Below, one piece after another: positions 50,476 through 59,091 of a DNA stretch of 62,149 nt. The translations under genes were made by a program, and so were the position numbers. Within the stretch, counting starts at the first letter, position 1; each line of letters begins with the position of its first letter. The stretch lies in contig CABSNL010000002.1 in assembly GCA_902479095.1 (NCBI GenBank), forward strand, positions 1 to 62,149. The letters run 5' to 3'. The notes beneath the pieces were generated by a model. That model saw nothing but the letters and a program-made list of their open reading frames with translations, was not told the DNA's origin and ran no database searches. The stretch is from an uncultured Collinsella sp. (GTDB lineage: Bacteria > Actinomycetota > Coriobacteriia > Coriobacteriales > Coriobacteriaceae).

Positions 50476-50494
50476 GACCGAACCTCCCGCAAAG

Positions 50495-50569
50495 AAACTT
50501 CCGTAAACGTGATATTTCCCACATTTTACCCTAGGTAAAACGTGATATTTATCACATTTACGGAAGTTT
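50495..50569. promoter_or_regulatory. Nested dyad in the promoter of the DUF4143 ATPase
   Basis: AAACTTCCGTAAACGTGATA (50495-50514) is matched in inverse by the end of the region (50549-50569) at about 18 of 20 positions. In addition, GTAAACGTGATATTT and GTAAAACGTGATATTT are direct repeats, and TTTTACCCTAGGTAAAA forms an inner palindrome. The start codon of the ATPase gene is 20 nt away. A dimeric or tetrameric repressor site is likely. Regulator unknown. Confidence 0.7.
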
Positions 50570-50681
50570 TAAGCTCATTTCGCCACACTTTCATCACATT
50601 GAAAAGGCGGAGGCGCATTTTGCGCCTCCGTCACCATCTTTCCTATCAGCCTACCTGACCCGAACGGCCGAGTCGTCACAG

Positions 50682-50820
50682 AACCCGGGAGCCCCGGCAG
50701 GGCGGGTGCTTGCTCAAAATGAGTTCCGCACGCAAAGAAGGCCACTTAATGTGGCCTTCGTCTTGCGCAGGACTGTTCGAAATTTTGAGGAAGCACCCGC
50801 CCTGCCGGGGCTCCCGGGTT
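50682..50820 (-). ncRNA. 139-bp nested palindrome, copy 2 of the 3'-UTR element family
   Basis: The outer arms 50682-50711 and 50791-50820 are exact 30-bp inverse complements. An inner CTCAAAAT/ATTTTGAG pair continues the stem. The 60-nt core (50721-50780) begins GAGTTCCGCACG, has AAGGCCAC-TTAAT-GTGGCCTT, and ends CAGGACTGTTCGA. Copy 1 (29746-29885), read in the opposite sense, has the same ends, loop and spacing. The element begins 5 nt beyond the gatB stop, so relative to the upstream gene its orientation is the same as that of copy 1. It may also end gatB transcription. Confidence 0.7.
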
Positions 50821-50825
50821 CCCGT

Positions 50826-52502
50826 TTACGAGAGCGACGTTCTCAGCAACTCGTTGAAGAGCTTCGGGTTGCCCTTGCCGCGGCTCGCCTTCATGCACTG
50901 GCCCACCAAAAAGCCGATGACCTTTTGGTTACCGTCACGATACTGCTGCGCCTGATCGGCACAGTTCGCCAGCACCTCGTCCACGATCGGCTGCAGTGCG
51001 CCGGCATCGCTCACCTGACGCATACCGCGCTCGTCGACAATCTTGTTGGGATCGTCACCGGTCTGGGCCATGGCCTCAAAGACCTCGTGCGCCTGGTTGG
51101 AGCTGATGGCATCGGTCGCGAGCAACTTGGCAAGCGCCGTCACCTGAGCCGGCGCGATGCCGGAATCGGCCAGCGAGACGCCCGCGCCCTTAAGGTAGGC
51201 AATCGTCTCGTTCACCAGCAAGTTTGCGACCGTCTGGGCCTCCTTGCCAGCCATGCCGGCAGCGGCGGCCTCAAAGAACTCGGCAAACTCGGGGTCGCCG
51301 GCAATCTGCTCGGCATCGGCGGCCTTAATGCCAAAGTCGGCCTCAAAACGGACGCGCTTGGCGTCGGGCAGCTCGGGGATCTCGCCACGGCAGCGGTCGA
51401 TAAACTCATCGTCCAGATCGAACGGCGCCAGGTCGGGATCGGGGAACAGACGATAGTCGTCGGCCGTCTCCTTGACGCGCATGACCACGGTGCGCTTGCG
51501 GCTGGGCTCCCAGTGACGGGTCTCCTGGTAGATAATGCCGCCCTCCTCGAGCACCTCGGCCTGGCGGCAGATCTCGTAGGCTAGACCGTCGTGCAGGCTC
51601 TTAAACGAGTTGAGGTTCTTGAGCTCGGTCTTGGTGCCCAGCTTGGTCTCGCCGCGGCGGCGCAGCGACACGTTGCCGTCGCAGCGCATGGAGCCCTTCT
51701 CCATGGAGCAGTCCGAAATGCCCAGCGTCACAAAGATGCGACGGAGCTTTTCCATAAACAGGCGAGCCTCCTCGGGCGTGCGCAGGTCTGGCTCGGTGAC
51801 AAGCTCGATCAGCGGCGTGCCGCAGCGGTTGTAGTCGACGAGCGACTCGGCCGCGGCGGTAATGCGGCCCTCGGCGCCGCCCACGTGCACCATCTTGGCG
51901 GCATCCTCCTCCATGTGGATGCGCAGGATGCGGATGGGCACCGTGTAGGAACCGTCCTCGCGACGCTCGGGCATCTGTAGGTTGGACGCATCGTAGCTGG
52001 CCAGGTGACCGGCGCGCTGATTGCCCTCGCGCATGGTCGACGTCATGGAGGTAGACAGGCCCTCGGCGTTGGCCGAAGCGCTCGCCAGGCTCTGGGCCTC
52101 GGCCTCACCAAACGCGCAGTCGGGGCGCTCGGCGGCACCGCGACCGGTCACGTCCAGATCCAGGTGACCGTACATGGCAAAGGCGACCGGGCCCTGCGTG
52201 GTCTGGAAGTTCTTGGCCATGTCGGGATAGAAGTAGTGCTTGCGGTAGAACATCGAGTGGCGCTGAATCTCGCAGTTGGTGGCGAGACCGGCCTTGACGA
52301 TACTCTCGATGGCGCGCTTGTTGGGCACCGGCAGGGCGCCGGGCAGGCCCAGGCACACCGGGCACACGTTGGCGTTGGGTTCGTCATCGTGGCTGAGCTT
52401 GCAGTTGCAGAACATCTTGGTATCGAGTGCGGTGAGCTCGGTATGGATCTCCAGGCCGATCACGGCCTCCCAATCCTGCAGGACCTCGGAAAGCTCCTTC
52501 AT
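50826..52502 (-). CDS. gatB: Asp/Glu-tRNA amidotransferase subunit B
   Basis: A 558-residue GatB, which phosphorylates Glu/Asp on mischarged tRNA-Gln/Asn and lets GatA-derived ammonia replace it. WEAVIGLEIHTEL at the start, CPVCLGLPGALPVPNK (zinc and family motif), FYRKHYFYPDMAKNFQ, and DYNRCGTPLIELVTEPDL are typical; the C-terminal YqeY-like tRNA-binding tail ends GNPKLFNELLRTSL. The chain is longer than the usual 475-500 because of an extra segment of about 55 residues near 130-185 (ASANAEGLSTSMTS region). The ATG overlaps the gatA stop by one base. Confidence 0.96.
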   Translation of the reverse strand: MKELSEVLQDWEAVIGLEIHTELTALDTKMFCNCKLSHDDEPNANVCPVCLGLPGALPVPNKRAIESIVKAGLATNCEIQRHSMFYRKHYFYPDMAKNFQTTQGPVAFAMYGHLDLDVTGRGAAERPDCAFGEAEAQSLASASANAEGLSTSMTSTMREGNQRAGHLASYDASNLQMPERREDGSYTVPIRILRIHMEEDAAKMVHVGGAEGRITAAAESLVDYNRCGTPLIELVTEPDLRTPEEARLFMEKLRRIFVTLGISDCSMEKGSMRCDGNVSLRRRGETKLGTKTELKNLNSFKSLHDGLAYEICRQAEVLEEGGIIYQETRHWEPSRKRTVVMRVKETADDYRLFPDPDLAPFDLDDEFIDRCRGEIPELPDAKRVRFEADFGIKAADAEQIAGDPEFAEFFEAAAAGMAGKEAQTVANLLVNETIAYLKGAGVSLADSGIAPAQVTALAKLLATDAISSNQAHEVFEAMAQTGDDPNKIVDERGMRQVSDAGALQPIVDEVLANCADQAQQYRDGNQKVIGFLVGQCMKASRGKGNPKLFNELLRTSLS

Positions 52503-54016
52503 TACAGCTCGCCTCCCTTCCCGGCAAAATCGGGCGCGACGGAAAGCGCGGGCGCACCCGTGGCGACATCGGCAAAGCCGCGCTCCAGGGCGCGGGCAAA
52601 CGTGAGCAGCTGACGGTCCTTAAAGGCCGGACCCACCAGCTGGGCAGAAACGGGCAACTGAGTATCCTCGCCCAGGCCCAGCGGCACCGAGATACCACCG
52701 TTGCCGCAAATGTTGAGCGAGATGGTGTACAGGTCGGAGAGGTACATCTGCGTGGGGTCGCTGATCTCGCCAAACTTAAAGGCCGTGCGCGGCGAGGCGG
52801 GCATGAGGATGGTGTCCACCTTGGCATACGCAGCGTCGTAGTCCTGCGTGATGAGCGTGCGGGCCTTTTGCGCAGCGTAGTAGTACTTGTCGTACACGCC
52901 CGAGCTCAGCAGGTAGGCGCCGAGCATCTGACGGCGCTTGGCCTCGGCACCAAAGCCGTGGGCACGCGAAAGCGAGCTCTGATCGGACAGATTGGCGCAG
53001 CCCTCCTCCTGATAGCCGTAGCGAATGCCGTCGAAACGTGCCAGGTTGGAGAACGCCTCGGCCGGGCCGATGACGTAGTAGGCGGCGATGGCGGCGTCCA
53101 GGTGCGGCAGGTCGACCTCGACCAGCTCGGCGCCCTGGTTCTGCAGCTCCTGGGCGGCGCGCTGAACAGCGGCCTTGACCTCGGGCGTCAGGCCCTCGGC
53201 CTCCATAAACGCAGGGATAATGCCCACGCGCTTGCCCTCGATGCTGTCGTTGAGGTGCTCGGTAAAGTCGACGGCGCAATCCTGGCTGGTGCAATCGTAC
53301 GGATCGTGGCCCGCGCCGGTAAGCGCGTTCATGGCCAGCGCGACATCCTCGACCGTGTGGCCAAAGGGCCCCACCTGGTCGAGCGACGAGCCAAAGGCAA
53401 CCACGCCGTAACGGCTCACGGCGCCATACGTGGGCTTAAATCCCACCACGCCGCACAGCGACGCCGGCTGGCGAATGGAGCCACCGGTGTCCGATCCCAG
53501 CGAGAGCGCGACCTCGCCCGCGGCGACGGCGGCAGCGGAGCCGCCCGAGGAGCCACCGGGCACGCGCTCGGTATCCCAGGGGTTGTTGGTGCGGTGGAAC
53601 GCCGAGCTCTCGGTGGAGCTGCCAAAGGCAAACTCGTCCATGTTGACCTTGCCCATGGGCAGGCAGCCGGCATCGAGCATGCGCTGGACGCAGGTGGCGG
53701 TGTAGACGCTCTGGTAGTTCTCGAGCATGCGGGAAGCGCAGGTGGTGCGCGTGCCCACAAGGTTCATGTTGTCCTTAATGGCCAGCGGCACGCCCGCGAG
53801 CGGGGGCAGCGGCTTGCCTGCGGCACGGTCGGCATCCACGCGCGCAGCGGCCTCGAGCGCAAGCTCGGGCGCCACCTGCAGGAATGCCTGGACCCCGCCC
53901 TCGCGCGCCTCGATGGCGGCAAGGGAGGACTGGGCCACCTCGGTAGCGGTAAAGTCGCCGGCGGCAACGCCCGCGGCAATCTGGGCGGCGGTGAGGGAAT
54001 CGAAGCTTAGCGCCAT
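52502..54016 (-). CDS. gatA: Asp/Glu-tRNA amidotransferase subunit A
   Basis: A 504-residue amidase-signature protein that hydrolyses glutamine for the amidotransferase. PLAIKDNMNLVGTRTTCASR holds the catalytic Lys, and GGSSGGSAAAVAAGEVALSL with SDTGGSIRQPASLCGVVGFK holds the Ser-cisSer pair. It overlaps gatC and gatB by one base at each end, so all three subunits are translationally coupled. Confidence 0.97.
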   Translation of the reverse strand: MALSFDSLTAAQIAAGVAAGDFTATEVAQSSLAAIEAREGGVQAFLQVAPELALEAAARVDADRAAGKPLPPLAGVPLAIKDNMNLVGTRTTCASRMLENYQSVYTATCVQRMLDAGCLPMGKVNMDEFAFGSSTESSAFHRTNNPWDTERVPGGSSGGSAAAVAAGEVALSLGSDTGGSIRQPASLCGVVGFKPTYGAVSRYGVVAFGSSLDQVGPFGHTVEDVALAMNALTGAGHDPYDCTSQDCAVDFTEHLNDSIEGKRVGIIPAFMEAEGLTPEVKAAVQRAAQELQNQGAELVEVDLPHLDAAIAAYYVIGPAEAFSNLARFDGIRYGYQEEGCANLSDQSSLSRAHGFGAEAKRRQMLGAYLLSSGVYDKYYYAAQKARTLITQDYDAAYAKVDTILMPASPRTAFKFGEISDPTQMYLSDLYTISLNICGNGGISVPLGLGEDTQLPVSAQLVGPAFKDRQLLTFARALERGFADVATGAPALSVAPDFAGKGGEL

Positions 54017-54327
54017 TACTCACTCTCCCCCTCTCCCAAAATGGACGGCACGCGGAAGTAGCGGTCGCGCGCGCTGCCGGCGTTTTTGAGCGCAACGTCG
54101 AGCGGCAGGTCGCGCTCGGGCTCGCGCAGGTCATCGCCCATCACGTTGGACAGGCTTCCGATGGGATGGAACGTGGGCTCCACGTCGGGCAAGTCATATT
54201 GCAAGACGGGCTCGAGCATCTGGACGGCGTCGTTCATGTAGGACGTCATCTGGGTGAGCTCGTCATCGGTCAGTGCGATCTTTGCGTACTCGGCGATGCC
54301 GCGCACATCTTTCTCGCTGAGTGCCAT
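54016..54327 (-). CDS. gatC: Asp/Glu-tRNA amidotransferase subunit C
   Basis: A 103-residue GatC, the small subunit that holds GatA and GatB together. It starts MALSEKDVRGIAEYAKIALT, and has PTFHPIGSLSNVMGDDLREP in the middle and DRYFRVPSILGEG at the end. AAGGGAG precedes the ATG at 54327; the in-frame ATG at 54345 is less likely. First gene of the gatCAB operon. Confidence 0.95.
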   Translation of the reverse strand: MALSEKDVRGIAEYAKIALTDDELTQMTSYMNDAVQMLEPVLQYDLPDVEPTFHPIGSLSNVMGDDLREPERDLPLDVALKNAGSARDRYFRVPSILGEGESE

Positions 54328-54457
54328 AGGCGCTCCCTTCCGCATAACAGTTAAACCGCTCTAGTATACAAGGCAACGCCGCTTGGAGCAGGTGCTTTAC
54401 CCAAATGCAGCGAAAACGTAACGAGGACGGCGGGCTGGCAGGCGGCAGGCTGGCGGT

Positions 54458-54594
54458 TCCGCAGCGAAACCGCACCGTCCATAGCGAAAACCGTCTCGCC
54501 CGAAACGCAAACCGTCTCGCCCGCAACGAAAACCATCACAACATTCGACGCTTTTCGCCAAAATCGAGATTTTCATCGAATGTTGTGATGGTTT
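54458..54594. repeat. Degenerate 20-21-bp repeats and a 19-bp dyad upstream of gatC
   Basis: Related units GCGAAAACCGTCTCGCCCGA and AACGCAAACCGTCTCGCCCG, flanked by more degenerate ones, occupy about 54458-54532. They lead into an exact inverted repeat, AACCATCACAACATTCGA (54531-54548) with its complement (54576-54593), extended by one more base pair on the outside. The 27-nt loop holds CGCTTTTCGCC. No credible gene lies here. It separates gatC from the sortase gene and could be a terminator or a structured repeat. Confidence 0.65.
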
Positions 54595-54652
54595 GGAAGT
54601 TCCGACCACCACAAAGGTGCCTGTCCCCATTGCGGTAGTTCTGAAGAATGTC

Positions 54653-55591
54653 CTATGCCGAGGCCTTGGTCTTGCGGCGCTTGCGGACCGCGTGGATCAC
54701 GATGTCCAGCAGCAACAGCACAATGGCCACGACTACAATAAGCACGGCAAACTCGCGCTTGCCCCAGTGGCGGCCGGCCAGCGACTTTTGCTTGTCGACG
54801 TCCTTCTTGTTGTACTTGGTGCGCACGCAATGCACCAGCAGGCGATGGTCGTTCACGCCGTAGGGCGTGCAGGTGACGAGCGTCACCTTGTCGGCGCCGG
54901 GCTCGATGGTCAGCGACTCCATCTCCTCGGGCAGCACCACCTCGGAGTCCACCATCTTGTAGGCGAGCGTCTTGTTCATGGTGTGCAGCAGCACCAGGTC
55001 GCCGGGCTCCAGCGAGTGAATGTCGTCGAACATGCTCAGGTTGCGCATGCCCGAGTGCGCGGTGAGCACGCAATGCGTCGAGGTGCCGCCAACCGGCAGG
55101 CTCGTGCCCTCCAGGTGGCCGACGCCCGCCATGAGGACTTCCTCGCTCGTGCCGTGGTAGATGGGCATGCTCACGTCGATGGAGGGGATCTCGACCCAGC
55201 TCATCATGGGGTCGCGGTCAAAGATGAGCTGCTGGGCATAGGACTCGATCTGGTCGGCGGGAAGCTCGGTGGCCTCGCCCGCCAGCTGCTCGTTAAAGGA
55301 GCGCGCCTGAAGCAGAATGCGCTCGCGCTCTTCGGCAGACAGCGCGTCCACGGTGCTGGACACCGTGCTGATCTGATTGAACACGCCCGAGGCCTCGAGC
55401 CGGTCCAAGATCCACGGCCAGGTCATAAGGCCCACGCCAATAAGGATGATAACGATGGTGATGAGCCGATCGGCCCAGCGCGGCAGTCGCTTGCGACGGC
55501 GTTTGGACTTTGGTTGAGGTTTGGGCTGAGGGCTTGAGCCACCGTTGGCCGCGGCGTTATTGCTCTTCATATGTTTGGCGCCCTGCACCAT
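54653..55591 (-). CDS. Class C (pilin-polymerising) sortase
   Basis: A 312-residue sortase. A basic N-terminus is followed by a membrane segment ITIVIILIGVGLMTWPWIL (about 45-63). The extracellular catalytic domain has VLTAHSGM (catalytic His), TLVTCTPYGVNDHRLLV (Cys and Arg), and a C-terminal membrane segment VLIVVVAIVLLLLDIVIHAV, the second anchor typical of class C. The lid-like region before the catalytic domain has DRDPMMSW. GAGGAG precedes the ATG at 55591. Class C enzymes link pilin subunits; two pilin genes lie on the same strand at 59605-62149, beyond a toxin-antitoxin pair and an IS element. Confidence 0.93.
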   Translation of the reverse strand: MVQGAKHMKSNNAAANGGSSPQPKPQPKSKRRRKRLPRWADRLITIVIILIGVGLMTWPWILDRLEASGVFNQISTVSSTVDALSAEERERILLQARSFNEQLAGEATELPADQIESYAQQLIFDRDPMMSWVEIPSIDVSMPIYHGTSEEVLMAGVGHLEGTSLPVGGTSTHCVLTAHSGMRNLSMFDDIHSLEPGDLVLLHTMNKTLAYKMVDSEVVLPEEMESLTIEPGADKVTLVTCTPYGVNDHRLLVHCVRTKYNKKDVDKQKSLAGRHWGKREFAVLIVVVAIVLLLLDIVIHAVRKRRKTKASA

Positions 55592-55702
55592 CGCCGGTCA
55601 CTCCTCTACAACTCAAGTTGTCTAAACAAATAATAGCCGATTAGCAAGCTTCCGCACCGGACAACGCCGCTAGACTGCACCGTCCAGGCCACGTAACCCC
55701 AC

Positions 55703-56476
55703 TCAACCAATCAAGCCATATGTTGCTTTCATCGTCTCGAGCAACTGCGCCATCGTTACGCCCGCAACCCCAATCTGTTTCAGATTGACGTCGCCCACCT
55801 CGCAATCTTTAACAAACGCAAGCATATCGTCCTTCAGTTCTCCGCGCAGGTCGACACCTTCCGACTCGCCAAGCAGCTGAGCAAGCCTCAGCGCATCGCG
55901 TTTATGCTTTTTTACCTTATTCGAATCAACGTTCTCCCCCGCTTCCCTTCTAGCTTTTAGGTCGAGATACGCCTTCGCTTTGAACGGAACAATGTATTCC
56001 GTACCCAGGACCGAAACGCCGCCTACGGTCCGAATTCCCTGAAGGAACAAGCTGTAGTAAGCATCGTCCAACAAAATTGCCGAAAGACTGCTTATGTTTT
56101 CATCAACGTGAATTGGCGCCACATCAATCCCCTCACGACCCTTTAGAAAGTCGGGGCACTTCGCGAAGAGTTCAATCATATGGGGGTAACCCGGCCTCTT
56201 AGGCTCTGTAAACCGATAAAAACACGAGCCTTTACCTTCGCCCCAGCCGCAGCGATAACCGCCATCACGCACCAAAGTCCATATAGCTTCTGCCGTCTGA
56301 GGCAACCGGTCATCGGCGACAATTACAACATCAAAATCGTGAGTCATCCTAAATGGAAGTCCCGCCTCCGCGAGCAAAATGTCGCATGCCGTGCCGCCGA
56401 TAAGGGCATACGATCCTGCGGCTTTTTGCATATGCTGCTGAAATTCTTGGAGACCTTCTACAGCGCTTCTTGCCAT
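55703..56476 (-). CDS. AbiEii-like nucleotidyltransferase toxin
   Basis: A 257-residue protein of the minimal nucleotidyltransferase fold. YALIGGTACDILLAEAGLPF and MTHDFDVVIVADDRLP hold the GG and DxD-like (DFD) motifs that bind NTP and metal. The C-terminal half has VKKHKRDALRLAQLLGESEG, a positively charged helix. The gene overlaps the end of the upstream winged-helix gene by 19 bases, the usual AbiEi-AbiEii layout (type IV toxin-antitoxin or phage defence). Toxicity is inferred from family membership. Confidence 0.8.
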   Translation of the reverse strand: MARSAVEGLQEFQQHMQKAAGSYALIGGTACDILLAEAGLPFRMTHDFDVVIVADDRLPQTAEAIWTLVRDGGYRCGWGEGKGSCFYRFTEPKRPGYPHMIELFAKCPDFLKGREGIDVAPIHVDENISSLSAILLDDAYYSLFLQGIRTVGGVSVLGTEYIVPFKAKAYLDLKARREAGENVDSNKVKKHKRDALRLAQLLGESEGVDLRGELKDDMLAFVKDCEVGDVNLKQIGVAGVTMAQLLETMKATYGLIG

Positions 56477-57426
56477 GGATATTCCTTTCCAAACATGCGA
56501 TCGACTTCGAGCTGAATTCGCTCATCGTCGATCGCCGCCAAAGATAGCGCAAGCGAAATGTCATCGACACGAGAGGAGTCGGCAAACACGGGCACATAGC
56601 GCCACACTTGGATCATCGCCGTTTCGTTATCCGGCAACTCCCCGTCTGCAACTTCGAGGTCACTCAGTTGACGCCGTGCACTTCTTAAGACGGCCTTTTG
56701 TTCCATACCCGGCGCAGCGAGCATCGAACGCGCAGCGAGCGCCGTCTCCCCGGCGTCAACAAGATAGTCGACCTGCGGCGTCTTCCTTGCAAAAAAGACC
56801 TTCGAAACAGGCGAGGAGAGCTCTGCCATGTGTTCGCTGAGCAGAAGATCAACGGCAACAGGGAACACGACGACACGTCGCTCGCGACGCTCGCGCCTCG
56901 CGAGCCCCCTGTCAACAAGCTCGGTTATGGCCTCACTCGCACGGCTTGCCGAAATCCCAAGCGCACGACAAAGGTCATAGGGACGATATGGCTCCTGGGC
57001 TGCTCCCCATATTGCGGCAGCCTGCGCGTTGGGTGACATCTTGGTCGCGTGATTGCGAAACCGGGCACCGCCCCTCTCCGTGCAAGCTGTGCCCATAAAT
57101 GGAAGAAAAGCCTGTCTACCGGGACAGACAAAGGGAATCCCTTGTGCGACCAATGCTTTGCGCTGACGTGCATCGGCATCAGGAAACGAAACGACAACAG
57201 GAGTCTCCGCGCGCAAGGCTAGCTGACTATAGACCCTCTTAGCCTCGGGAAGCCCGACGCCAGTAGGCAAACTTGCAAGCAAAAACGAAAAACCGTTTGC
57301 GTCAACAGCGCGGACCTCAATCGCCCGCAGATGCAGCGGCAAGTGTGCGGATCCAGGCCAAGTTTTGGTCTTGGCGGAGAGGCCTAGTGCTTCTTGTAAG
57401 TAGATTAGCGCTTCGTTCATTTCCAT
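56458..57426 (-). CDS. AbiEi-like winged-helix antitoxin/regulator
   Basis: A protein of about 322 residues upstream of the nucleotidyltransferase. Near the centre, YDLCRALGISASRASEAITE followed by LVDRGLARRERRERRVVVF is a winged helix; the flanks resemble no single known domain closely. AbiEi proteins are antitoxins that also repress their own promoter. A dyad ATTCCA...TGGAAT (57439-57458) lies just before the start. Start choice is uncertain: ATG at 57426 or 57420, with no strong ribosome binding site; an upstream in-frame start would run through the dyad. Confidence 0.75.
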   Translation of the reverse strand: MEMNEALIYLQEALGLSAKTKTWPGSAHLPLHLRAIEVRAVDANGFSFLLASLPTGVGLPEAKRVYSQLALRAETPVVVSFPDADARQRKALVAQGIPFVCPGRQAFLPFMGTACTERGGARFRNHATKMSPNAQAAAIWGAAQEPYRPYDLCRALGISASRASEAITELVDRGLARRERRERRVVVFPVAVDLLLSEHMAELSSPVSKVFFARKTPQVDYLVDAGETALAARSMLAAPGMEQKAVLRSARRQLSDLEVADGELPDNETAMIQVWRYVPVFADSSRVDDISLALSLAAIDDERIQLEVDRMFGKEYPWQEAL

Positions 57427-57438
57427 CGTTTTCGTTTG

Positions 57439-57458
57439 ATTCCAGTTTAAATTGGAAT
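57439..57458. promoter_or_regulatory. Candidate operator of the AbiE-like pair
   Basis: ATTCCAGTTTAAATTGGAAT is a 20-bp palindrome apart from one non-complementary base pair. It lies 13 nt before the likely start of the AbiEi-like gene, in an AT-rich promoter stretch. Confidence 0.65.
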
Positions 57459-57581
57459 TATACATTATTTTCGGAATTAACGAGCTTCCTCTCATGCATA
57501 GGCCCGCATTTGAGTTTTCGGTTGATTTCCGATCTCAGCCGAACACATTAAGCGAATAGGCCGTTCCCGCAGTTAACCGAA

Positions 57582-57614
57582 CGCCCCCGCGGCCCCTCTC
57601 GGGCCCCGGGGGCG
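57582..57614. terminator. GC-rich hairpin between IS30 transposase and left end
   Basis: CGCCCCCG (57582-57589) and CGGGGGCG (57607-57614) with inner GGCCCC/GGGCC pairing; TTTT follows closely on the plus strand (57618-57621). It may shield the transposase gene from outside transcription. Confidence 0.55.
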
Positions 57615-57746
57615 CCGTTTTCCCAGTTGAAGGAACGGTGGAGATGTGTTTCGATGGGTCCGGTGGCCATGCTCCGCCCGCCGCCCGGCATCTCTTCCCA
57701 GACTCAGCCGGACGGTCGGTCCGTCTATTCCGTTTTTCCTTCTAGG

Positions 57747-59039
57747 CTAGGCCAGCGGGGCATCGCCCCTCTCGGTGCGCGCCCTCTCGATGAGCCCCGG
57801 CGTCAGGTCGAGGTCGACGAGCGCCACGTCCCCCACGCCGTAGGCGTCCAGCAGCGCCGCCGCGTCCTCCCCGAGCATCGCCCTGAAGGCGCGCGCGGGC
57901 GTCGAGAAGCCGAGCGCGCCGCGGGGCTCGGAGCTCACGTGCGACATGGCCAGCGCCAGGTCCGCCGGGGCGAGCCGGTCGAACCTGAGCCCGGAGCCCT
58001 TGGGCAGCAGCTTCCTTATCTCGACGTGGTTGCGCTCGCAGGCGCCCTTCTGGTCGCTGCGCCTCGGGTCGCAGTAGAACAGCCTCGTCTCGCCCGGCCC
58101 CTCGCCGATGAGCGCCGCGACCGCCGCCTCGTCGGAGAACTCGGCGCCGTTGTCGGTGAGCACGGCGCGGAACACGCGGCGCGTCCCGTCGGCGCCGAGG
58201 ATGGCCCGGACGCCCTCAAGGGCGTCCGCGACGCGCCCGGCGGTCTTCTCCGCCAGCGGCAGCGCGAGCTGGAGCCTGCTGGGGCGGTGCAGCAGCGTGA
58301 GCAGGCAGGCGGAGTCCTCCCGGGCCCCCTCGACGGTGTCCATCTCCCAGGCCGCGGCGCACGCGTCCTCCCCGAGGGCGAGGAACGCGGCGTACGACCT
58401 GCGGGCGGAGTGGCGCGTGGCCGCCCGGCCCGCGGCGCGCTTCCTCGGCCTGTAGCCGACCTTGCGCCTGAGCTCCATGTTGGTCATGCCGTCGTAGCCC
58501 GCCGAGACCCAGCGGTAGATGGTCGACGGCGACAGGTCCACCGGGCCGCCGTTGCGCGCCGCCATCTGCTCGGGCGACAGCCCCCGGCGCAGGCAGTCCC
58601 TTATCGCCTCCAGCCTGGCCGCCGCGGCGGGCTCGTCGGCGTCTATCCCGCGCCTGGACGAGACGAGGACCGAGTCGGCGCACAGCTGCGCGGCCCGGGC
58701 CTCGTAGAAGACGTGGGGGCGGCGCTTGCAGCCGACCGCGCGGTACCGGCCGCAGCCGTTGCAGCAGCGCGGCCACGCCGCCAGGCGCGGGCAGGCCGCC
58801 GACAGGTCGGCGGAGGCGTCCACTCGCTCGCCGCGCCTGGCCTTCGGCGCCGTCACGAACCTGTGCGACGCCACCTCGGCGCTCACCGTCGAGGGCGACC
58901 TGCCCAGCTCCCTCGCGATCTCCCTGCACGAGGCCCTGCGCTCCAGCATCCTCTGGACCGTGTCCCGCTCGTGCCTCGTGAGCCTTCCGTAGGACCTCGG
59001 GACCGCCCTCTCGGAACCCTTCTTCCTCTTTCCGGACAT
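57747..59039 (-). CDS. IS30-family transposase
   Basis: A 430-residue transposase. The N-terminal helix-turn-helix is REIARELGRSPSTVSAEVAS; a second is LSPEQMAARNGG followed by VDLSPSTIYRWV. The DDE catalytic core has WEMDTVEGARED (first Asp), RAVLTDNGAEFSD (second Asp) and RSDQKGACERNHVEIRKLLP (Glu). GGAGGACGGC lies before the ATG at 59039. It is full length with no visible frameshift, so it may be active. Base composition is even more GC-rich than its surroundings. Confidence 0.93.
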   Translation of the reverse strand: MSGKRKKGSERAVPRSYGRLTRHERDTVQRMLERRASCREIARELGRSPSTVSAEVASHRFVTAPKARRGERVDASADLSAACPRLAAWPRCCNGCGRYRAVGCKRRPHVFYEARAAQLCADSVLVSSRRGIDADEPAAAARLEAIRDCLRRGLSPEQMAARNGGPVDLSPSTIYRWVSAGYDGMTNMELRRKVGYRPRKRAAGRAATRHSARRSYAAFLALGEDACAAAWEMDTVEGAREDSACLLTLLHRPSRLQLALPLAEKTAGRVADALEGVRAILGADGTRRVFRAVLTDNGAEFSDEAAVAALIGEGPGETRLFYCDPRRSDQKGACERNHVEIRKLLPKGSGLRFDRLAPADLALAMSHVSSEPRGALGFSTPARAFRAMLGEDAAALLDAYGVGDVALVDLDLTPGLIERARTERGDAPLA

Positions 59040-59091
59040 GCCGTCCTCCGATCTCCCGGGGCCGGCCGATCCGGCCCTCAGGGTATCGGGT

